NCBI GenBank assembly: GCA_902560625.1
Contig: CACEMD010000003.1
Coordinates: forward strand, 1 to 64,000
Origin: an uncultured Pelagibacteraceae bacterium
Lineage (GTDB): Bacteria; Pseudomonadota; Alphaproteobacteria; Pelagibacterales; Pelagibacteraceae
Length of the DNA: 64,000 bases
Reading direction: 5' to 3'
Shown here: positions 58,049 to 64,000 of the stretch, piece after piece
Numbering within the stretch: position 1 is the first letter of the stretch
How the letters are laid out: each line of letters begins with the position of its first letter
Translations under genes and position numbers: made by a program
The notes under the pieces: generated by a model
The model's input: the letters and a program-made list of their open reading frames with translations, nothing else
The model's database searches: none
What the model was told of the DNA's origin: nothing

Positions 58049-60820
58049 ATGAGCAAAATAAAAAAAGAGAATCACTATTATTTAGTCGATGGGTCTGGCT
58101 ATATATTTAGGGCTTATTATGCTTTACCTCCATTATCAAGGAAGTCAGATGGACTACCAACAGGTGCGGTAAATGGCTTTTGCAACATGTTATTTAAATT
58201 ATTAGAAGACTCAAAATCTTCTGACAACAAAGAAAGACCAACTCATTTTGCAGTTATTTTCGACTCTGCCAGAAAAAATTTCAGAAATGAAATTTACTCC
58301 GATTATAAAGGAAATCGATCAGATGCACCTGATGACTTAATACCCCAATTTGAATATATTAGAAAATCTGTTTTAGCTTTTAACTTACCATCTGTAGAAT
58401 TATTAAATTACGAGGCTGATGATTTGATAGCAACTTATTCAGAACAAATTATAGCCGATGGAGGCAAAGTAACAATTGTATCTTCAGACAAAGACCTAAT
58501 GCAATTATATAAAAAAAATATCAGAATATATGATCCTATGAAAAATAAATTTATAACAAATGAAGATGTAGAAAAAAAATTTGGGGTTCAACCTAGTAAA
58601 GTAATTGATGTTCAAGCCTTAGCTGGAGACTCTAGTGATAATGTTCCAGGTGTTCCAGGGATTGGTATAAAGACAGCAGCTGAATTAGTTAATAAGTATG
58701 GAACACTTGAAAATTTATTAAAAAAAGCTGTAGAAATAAAACAAAACAAAAGAAGAGAAACCATTTTAGAAAATAAAGATAAAGCCATAATTAGTAAAAA
58801 ACTTGTAACATTGAAAAAAGATGTGCCTGTCAAAAATAAATTAGATGATTTTATTTTAAAAGAAGTCGATAGAAAAAAATTATATGAATTTTTGAGAACT
58901 ATGGAGTTTAATAGATTATTAAGTTCAGCCATATCAACTTATGGGGAAATAGATTTTAAAAATGATACAAAGTTGAAAAAAAAAGAAATTTATACAAAAA
59001 TATCAGATAAGAATTATTATCTAATAGAAAGTGAAGAAGATATTAAAAAGTGGCTGCTTGAAGCTGAAGAAAATGGAGAACTTTCAATTGATACTGAGAC
59101 AACATCTCTTGATCCTCACCAAGCAAATTTAGTTGGAATATCAATTTCTACAAATATTGGCAAGGCTTGCTATATACCCTTAAACCACGACAATGGAAAA
59201 AATTTAAAAGAGTTAAATGTGCTTAAACTTTTAAAGCCTATTCTTGAGGACAAAAGCGTAAAAAAAATTGGTCAGAATATAAAGTTTGATTATACAATTT
59301 TTTTTCATAGAGGAATAAAAATGAATTCAATAGAGGATACTATGTTGATGTCTTATGTTTTAGACGCTGGCAAAAATAGACATAATATGAATACATTATC
59401 TGAAATTCATTTAGATCATAAACCAATTGCATTTAAAGAATTAGTTGGAACTGGGAAAAATCAAATTAATTTTAGCCAAGTTGAAATTCAAAAAGCAAAA
59501 AAATATTCTGCAGAAGATGCCGATATTACAATGAGATTATATAAATTATTTCTAAAAAAACTTAAGTCTGAAAATTTAGTGAATATTTATGAAATTTTTG
59601 AAAAACCTTTAGTGCAAATACTGGCTCAGATGGAAATTAATGGAATTAAAGTAAATGAGAAGTTCCTAAAAAAACTTTCTAATAAGTTTCAAATCAAAAT
59701 AGATGTATTAGAAAGTGAAATATTTAAAACATCTAAAAAAAAATTTAATATAGCGTCAACTAAACAGTTAGGTGAAATTATGTATAATGAGTTAAAAATA
59801 TCATCTCTTAAAAGAACAAAAAAAGGAAGTTATGCAACTAGTGCAACAGTTTTAGAGGATTTAGCTTTCAAAGGACATAAATTTCCAAAACTTGTTTTAG
59901 AGTGGAGACAATTAACAAAGTTAAAAAATACATATTCTGACTCTTTGCCTAATTATATAAATTCTAAAACAAAAAGAGTTCATACTTCTTTTTTATTAGC
60001 TGCAACAACAACTGGTAGATTGGCATCTAGTGATCCAAATTTACAAAATATTCCAATTAAAACAGAAGATGGAAAAGATATTCGAAAAGCATTTATTGCT
60101 GAAAAAAATTATAAACTTATTTCTGCTGACTATAATCAAATAGAGATGAGAATATTATCTGACCTAGCCGATGTTAAGGAATTAAAAAAAGCTTTTAAAA
60201 ATGATGAAGATATCCATAGCCTAACAGCTAGCCAAGTTTTTAATACAGAAATTAAAAAGGTAGACCTTGACATGAGAAGAAAAGCAAAAGCTATAAATTT
60301 TGGAATTATTTATGGTATATCTCAATACGGATTAGCAAAACAAATAGGTGTTTCAAATGTCGAGGCTGAGGAATTTTTAAATTCGTATTTTTTAAAATTT
60401 CCAGAAATAAAAGAATATATGAATGCGACTATAAAATTTTGTAGAAAAAGTGGTTATGTAAATAACATATTTGGAAGAAGAACTTATTTAACTGGAATTA
60501 ATGACAAAAATTATAATGTAAGAAATTTTCAAGAGAGAGCAGCTATTAACGCACCAATACAGGGGTCTGCATCAGAGCTAATGAGATTAGCTATGATTAG
60601 AATTCATAATAAATTTTTAGATAAAAAAATATCTAACTCAAAAATATTGTTACAAATTCATGATGAATTGATATTTGAGGCAGAAGAAAATGAGGTCAAA
60701 AATTTATCAAAAATTATTAAAGAAGAAATGACTAGTGTTAAAAATAGCGAGCATCATTCCTTCTCTGTACCAATTCTGGTCGACTTAAATTTGGGTGATA
60801 ATTGGGGTTTGTTGCATTAA
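58049..60820 (+). CDS. polA: DNA polymerase I
   Basis: This 923-residue protein has the full three-domain layout. The 5'-3' exonuclease spans about residues 1-300 (VDGSGYIFRAYYALPPL, NYEADDLIATY, DVQALAGDSSDNVPGVPGIG). The 3'-5' exonuclease appears proofreading-competent, with the Exo I Asp/Glu in LSIDTETTSLDP, Exo II IGQNIKFDYTIF and Exo III YSAEDADITMRLY. The polymerase motifs are A SADYNQIEMRIL, B RRKAKAINFGIIYGISQYGL and C LLQIHDELIFE. It is divergent from the ABC ATPase with 50 nt between them. Confidence 0.96.
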   Translation: MSKIKKENHYYLVDGSGYIFRAYYALPPLSRKSDGLPTGAVNGFCNMLFKLLEDSKSSDNKERPTHFAVIFDSARKNFRNEIYSDYKGNRSDAPDDLIPQFEYIRKSVLAFNLPSVELLNYEADDLIATYSEQIIADGGKVTIVSSDKDLMQLYKKNIRIYDPMKNKFITNEDVEKKFGVQPSKVIDVQALAGDSSDNVPGVPGIGIKTAAELVNKYGTLENLLKKAVEIKQNKRRETILENKDKAIISKKLVTLKKDVPVKNKLDDFILKEVDRKKLYEFLRTMEFNRLLSSAISTYGEIDFKNDTKLKKKEIYTKISDKNYYLIESEEDIKKWLLEAEENGELSIDTETTSLDPHQANLVGISISTNIGKACYIPLNHDNGKNLKELNVLKLLKPILEDKSVKKIGQNIKFDYTIFFHRGIKMNSIEDTMLMSYVLDAGKNRHNMNTLSEIHLDHKPIAFKELVGTGKNQINFSQVEIQKAKKYSAEDADITMRLYKLFLKKLKSENLVNIYEIFEKPLVQILAQMEINGIKVNEKFLKKLSNKFQIKIDVLESEIFKTSKKKFNIASTKQLGEIMYNELKISSLKRTKKGSYATSATVLEDLAFKGHKFPKLVLEWRQLTKLKNTYSDSLPNYINSKTKRVHTSFLLAATTTGRLASSDPNLQNIPIKTEDGKDIRKAFIAEKNYKLISADYNQIEMRILSDLADVKELKKAFKNDEDIHSLTASQVFNTEIKKVDLDMRRKAKAINFGIIYGISQYGLAKQIGVSNVEAEEFLNSYFLKFPEIKEYMNATIKFCRKSGYVNNIFGRRTYLTGINDKNYNVRNFQERAAINAPIQGSASELMRLAMIRIHNKFLDKKISNSKILLQIHDELIFEAEENEVKNLSKIIKEEMTSVKNSEHHSFSVPILVDLNLGDNWGLLH

Positions 60821-60875
60821 AATTTAAAAGTAGTATTGCCCAAATTAGAACAATTTAGTATTTTTAACTACACAG

Positions 60876-61574
60876 ATGAATCAAACAATAGCTTTAATAG
60901 ATGATGATAGAAACATTCTTACAAGCATTAGTATTGCACTAGAGAAAGAGGGTTTTAAAGTTCAAACCTATTTAGATGGAGAGAGTGCATTAATTGGCTT
61001 AACTCGTACACCACCAGATTTGGCTGTTATAGATATAAAAATGCCAAAAATGGATGGAGAGGAATTGTTAAAAAAATTAAGAAAAAAAACATCGATGCCA
61101 GTTATTTTCTTAACTTCAAAAGATGATGAAGTTGACGAATTGCTAGGTTTAAAACTAGGAGCAGATGATTTTGTTAAAAAATCTGGAGGCTTTTCCATTA
61201 AAGTCCTTATTGAGAGAATAAGGGTGCAGTTGAGAAAAAATGAGAATAATATTGAAGAGACAAAAAATATTATATCTCATGGCAAGCTGAAGCTTGATCC
61301 TTCCCAACTTGAATGTGAATGGAATGGAAAACAACTACCAGATAAGCTTACAACAACTGAATTTTTAATTGTAAAAGAACTAGCAAAAAGACCTGGTATT
61401 ATTAAAGAGAGATCTCAACTTATGGATATTGCTTATAGGGAGGATACAGATATTGAAGACAGAACGATTGATAGTCATGTTAAAAGAATAAGAAAAAAAT
61501 TTAAAAGAGTTGATAATAATTTTTCTGCTATAGAGACAAGATATGGCAGTGGCTATCGTTGGAACGTAAGTTAA
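60876..61574 (+). CDS. chvI: OmpR-family response regulator, ChvI-like
   Basis: This 232-residue regulator has a receiver domain with IDDDRN, phosphorylation site Asp53 in AVIDIKMPKMDG, TS in FLTSKDD and Lys in FVKKSGG, plus a C-terminal winged helix (TTTEFLIVKELAKRPG, IDSHVKRIRKKF, TRYGSGYRW). Next to a ChvG-like kinase and ahcY, it corresponds to the alphaproteobacterial ChvI/ExoR-ChvG system for envelope and acid response. The stop overlaps the kinase ATG (TAATG). Confidence 0.88.
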   Translation: MNQTIALIDDDRNILTSISIALEKEGFKVQTYLDGESALIGLTRTPPDLAVIDIKMPKMDGEELLKKLRKKTSMPVIFLTSKDDEVDELLGLKLGADDFVKKSGGFSIKVLIERIRVQLRKNENNIEETKNIISHGKLKLDPSQLECEWNGKQLPDKLTTTEFLIVKELAKRPGIIKERSQLMDIAYREDTDIEDRTIDSHVKRIRKKFKRVDNNFSAIETRYGSGYRWNVS

Positions 61575-63106
61575 TGATAAATAATTTGTTGAAAGATTTA
61601 TCAATTTTAAAAAAATTTTTGTTTATTAACTTCTTAATTTTCATAGTTATTGGAAGTTTCACATTTTTATATCTTAGTAGCGTTCAACCAAACCTGATAA
61701 AAACAAAAACAATTAATCATGTTCAGGTAATAGATAATACAATTGACCATTTTGAAAGATTAAAAATAAATTTCACCAAAAATGACATTCGAAAATTTTT
61801 ATTTTCAACGAAATTTTTGTTTCAAAATTTGGATAGAGTTACAATTTATGATAATAAATTTAACCTTATTGGTGATACAAATACACTAGACTTGGATCCA
61901 AGATCATTTTCTCAAAGACTTGAAGTAATTGAAATGGATGTGTTAAACGACAAAGAGGTAAAAGAAAATAAAAGTGAAAAAATAACAAAAAAAAATAAAT
62001 TACCTACATTAGTAGAACAAATTAAAAGTTATTCAGAATCATCTGACTATGGAAGACCTTATACTCTTATACAAGAAAACTATGACACATTTTTAGTTAC
62101 AACAGTTAAAAATGTAATTATAGATAATAACCACGTTGGTTACTTGGCAATTACAGAGAACGCAAATGATATTAGAGTAGCAATTGATGAAAGAAAAAGT
62201 TTTATAATTAGAACTGCACTTATAGTAGTTATTGTAATTTTTATTTTTTCGTATGTACTTAATAGATTTTTCTTAAAACCAATTAAAAACTTAGTAAACT
62301 ATACCAATATCATTAAGGAAAAGCGTACTGAACAAACAAATATAGAAATAATTAAAAAAAGAAATGATGAGTTAGGCACACTATCAAAATCGTTAGATGA
62401 AATGACTAGTGAATTACAAAAAAGAATTGAGACAACTGAGAATTTTTCGACTGATTTAGTGCATGAAATAAGAAATCCATTAGCATCTTTAAAAAGTGCT
62501 TCTGAAATAATTTCAGATACAGATAGCAATGAACAAAGACAAAAACTTATTAAAATTATTTCACATGATGTAGAAAGAATTGAACGACTAATAACTGACT
62601 ATTCTCAAATGTTAAAAGATGAGGCTGCCATATCTTTTGAAAAAATGAAAAAATTAAATCTTAAAGATATTGTTAAATCTGTAGTAGATGACTTTAATAA
62701 TATTTATATGTCTAAAAGAGGAATATCTATTAAGATGAAAGTTAATGGCGTCCAAGATTATAACATTTTTGGTATTGAAAATAGAATAGAACAGATTATT
62801 GCAAATTTATTGGATAACTCGATATCATTTAGTAACGACAATCAACAAATAAAAGTTGAGTTAAGAGTTTTAAAAAATAAAAAAATATTACTTGAAGTAG
62901 TTGATCAAGGAGAAGGTTTTAAAGAAAAAAATACAGAAAAAATATTTAATAGATTTTATAGCAATAGACCTGAAAAATTTGGAGAACATTCTGGATTAGG
63001 TCTAAATATTGTTAAAAATCTTGTTGAACTTCATAATGGCCAAATTGTAGCATCAAATAATATAGATAAGGGAGCAAAAATAGAAATAACATTCCCAAAA
63101 GCTTAA
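61574..63106 (+). CDS. chvG: Sensor histidine kinase, ChvG-like
   Basis: This 510-residue kinase starts at the ATG at 61574, coupled to chvI by TAATG; a TTG at 61559 is in frame but inside chvI. It has a first membrane helix at about residues 15-38, a periplasmic sensor region to about 215, and a second helix (TALIVVIVIFIFSYVLN). HAMP, HisKA with His297 in DLVHEIRNPLASL, and the ATPase domain with NLLDNSISFS, VVDQGEGF and GLGLNIVKNLV follow. The periplasmic part is larger than in OmpR/EnvZ-type kinases, which favours ChvG. Confidence 0.88.
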   Translation: MINNLLKDLSILKKFLFINFLIFIVIGSFTFLYLSSVQPNLIKTKTINHVQVIDNTIDHFERLKINFTKNDIRKFLFSTKFLFQNLDRVTIYDNKFNLIGDTNTLDLDPRSFSQRLEVIEMDVLNDKEVKENKSEKITKKNKLPTLVEQIKSYSESSDYGRPYTLIQENYDTFLVTTVKNVIIDNNHVGYLAITENANDIRVAIDERKSFIIRTALIVVIVIFIFSYVLNRFFLKPIKNLVNYTNIIKEKRTEQTNIEIIKKRNDELGTLSKSLDEMTSELQKRIETTENFSTDLVHEIRNPLASLKSASEIISDTDSNEQRQKLIKIISHDVERIERLITDYSQMLKDEAAISFEKMKKLNLKDIVKSVVDDFNNIYMSKRGISIKMKVNGVQDYNIFGIENRIEQIIANLLDNSISFSNDNQQIKVELRVLKNKKILLEVVDQGEGFKEKNTEKIFNRFYSNRPEKFGEHSGLGLNIVKNLVELHNGQIVASNNIDKGAKIEITFPKA

Positions 63107-63151
63107 TCTTAAGTTGATAAAATTTGTTAAACTTGCTAAGAAACCAGATTT

Positions 63152-64000
63152 ATGACTGATTATAAAGTTAAAGATATATCTGAAGCGGAATTTGGAAGAA
63201 AAGAAATTTCATTAGCAGAGACCGAAATGCCAGGTTTGATGGCACTAAGAGATGAGTATAAAGGAAAAAACCCTCTTAAAGGAGCTAAAATTCTTGGTTG
63301 TCTACATATGACTATACAAACAGCAGTTTTAATCGAAACATTAGTTGCATTAGGCGCTGAAGTTAGATGGTCTTCTTGTAATATATTCTCAACCCAAGAT
63401 CATGCAGCTGCAGCAATAGCAAAAGTAGGTATACCCGTATTTGCTTGGAAAGGCGAAACAGAGGAAGAATATTGGTGGTGCGTCAGACAAACTATTGAAG
63501 GTAAAAAAGATTGGAAACCTAACATGATTCTTGATGATGGTGGAGATTTAACTGCGCTTATGCATAAAGATTATAAAAATTTATTAAAAGATATTAAAGG
63601 CCTATCAGAAGAAACAACAACTGGTGTACTTGCCCTGAAGAAAATGGAAGCTCAAGGAACTTTAATGGTTCCAGCTATAAATGTGAACGATTCAGTAACA
63701 AAATCAAAATTTGATAATTTGTATGGATGTAGAGAAAGTTTGGTTGATGGAATTAAAAGAGCAACGGATGTTATGATGTCGGGTAAAGTTGCAATAGTTG
63801 CTGGTTTTGGTGATGTTGGAAAAGGCAGTGCTGCTTCTCTTAGACAAAGTGGCGCGAGAGTAATGGTTACAGAGACAGACCCAATATGTGCATTACAAGC
63901 AGCCATGGAGGGTTACGAAGTAGTTTTAATGGATGATATGATTCAGCATGCAGATATAGTTGTGACAGCAACTGGAAACAAAGATATTGTTACAGCTGAT
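63152..64000 (+). CDS. ahcY: S-adenosylhomocysteine hydrolase, 3' end outside window
   Basis: The frame is open from the ATG at 63152 to the window edge, 283 codons of about 430-470. The enzyme splits S-adenosylhomocysteine to adenosine and homocysteine, clearing the product of methylations, including those fed by the methionine genes here. Motifs are [68 protein letters not shown] and the NAD-binding [12 protein letters not shown] (written [18 protein letters not shown]). The ATG lies 45 nt after chvG. I see no riboswitch in that short gap. Confidence 0.96.
   Translation, partial: MTDYKVKDISEAEFGRKEISLAETEMPGLMALRDEYKGKNPLKGAKILGCLHMTIQTAVLIETLVALGAEVRWSSCNIFSTQDHAAAAIAKVGIPVFAWKGETEEEYWWCVRQTIEGKKDWKPNMILDDGGDLTALMHKDYKNLLKDIKGLSEETTTGVLALKKMEAQGTLMVPAINVNDSVTKSKFDNLYGCRESLVDGIKRATDVMMSGKVAIVAGFGDVGKGSAASLRQSGARVMVTETDPICALQAAMEGYEVVLMDDMIQHADIVVTATGNKDIVTAD

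Noticed and set aside
63107..63151. SAH or SAM riboswitch before ahcY
   Set aside because: The gap is only 45 nt, is AT-rich and shows no conserved riboswitch core.

Overview
The window reads as a chromosomal segment of a SAR11-type alphaproteobacterium (Candidatus Pelagibacter or a close relative). Base composition is strongly AT-rich. Genes are packed with 0-100 nt gaps and many ATGA/TAATG overlaps, and no gap exceeds about 190 nt. Gene content also fits: a dmdC-dmdB-hydrolase-dmdA cluster for DMSP demethylation, class I lysyl-tRNA synthetase, a SAM-II riboswitch on metX, RegA, and a ChvI/ChvG pair next to ahcY. I see no tRNA, rRNA, insertion sequence, phage gene or CRISPR array. No gene-free stretch exceeds 300 nt.

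Layout. 1-7324: 3' part of leuB, the dmd cluster, then asd. 7314-10572: sdhCDAB (succinate dehydrogenase), whose membrane anchors lack both usual haem-ligand histidines. 10569-17785: an accessory-looking catabolic module, with mmsA-iclR diverging from an iron alcohol dehydrogenase and a TRAP transporter (dctPQM), followed by a small secreted protein. 17846-26476: mdh-sucCD-sucAB-lpd, a contiguous TCA-cycle operon. 26496-33346: priA, then the F1 ATP synthase genes atpHAGDC. 33343-39882 (minus strand): rplU-rpmA-obgE-proB-proA-nadD-rsfS-ctpA-rppH. 39945-42338 (minus): metX-metW-gloB under a SAM-II riboswitch. 42529-44512: hisC-tyrA. 44509-48045 (minus): trkH-ampG-nlpC/P60. 48137-51611: lysS, pyrD, rpmB and a queuosine-precursor transporter. 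51612-55781 (minus): a polyamine block of ornithine decarboxylase, a deoxyhypusine synthase-like enzyme, N-carbamoylputrescine amidase and agmatine deiminase. 55926-58000: regA, bioY and an orphan ABC ATPase. 58049-64000: polA, chvI-chvG and the 5' part of ahcY.

How the genes work together. Most of the window is core metabolism: the 2-oxoglutarate-to-oxaloacetate arc of the TCA cycle plus ATP synthase, methionine/SAM turnover, proline and aromatic amino acids. Two parts look like carbon and sulfur catabolism of marine osmolytes. The dmd cluster turns DMSP into methylmercaptopropionyl-CoA and onward. The mmsA/Fe-ADH/TRAP module is best explained as uptake and oxidation of a small hydroxy acid through a semialdehyde to an acyl-CoA. 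Its enzyme pair matches the DddB/DddC types that process 3-hydroxypropionate from DMSP cleavage.

The observations most worth a second look are: the haem-ligand loss in SdhC/SdhD; the alpha/beta-hydrolase inside the dmd cluster, with an apparent CTG start; the divergent hydroxy-acid module with a palindromic operator candidate; a perfect 9-bp inverted repeat that could hide the ribosome-binding site of ornithine decarboxylase; and the direct chvG-ahcY junction, where relatives carry hprK/PTS genes.
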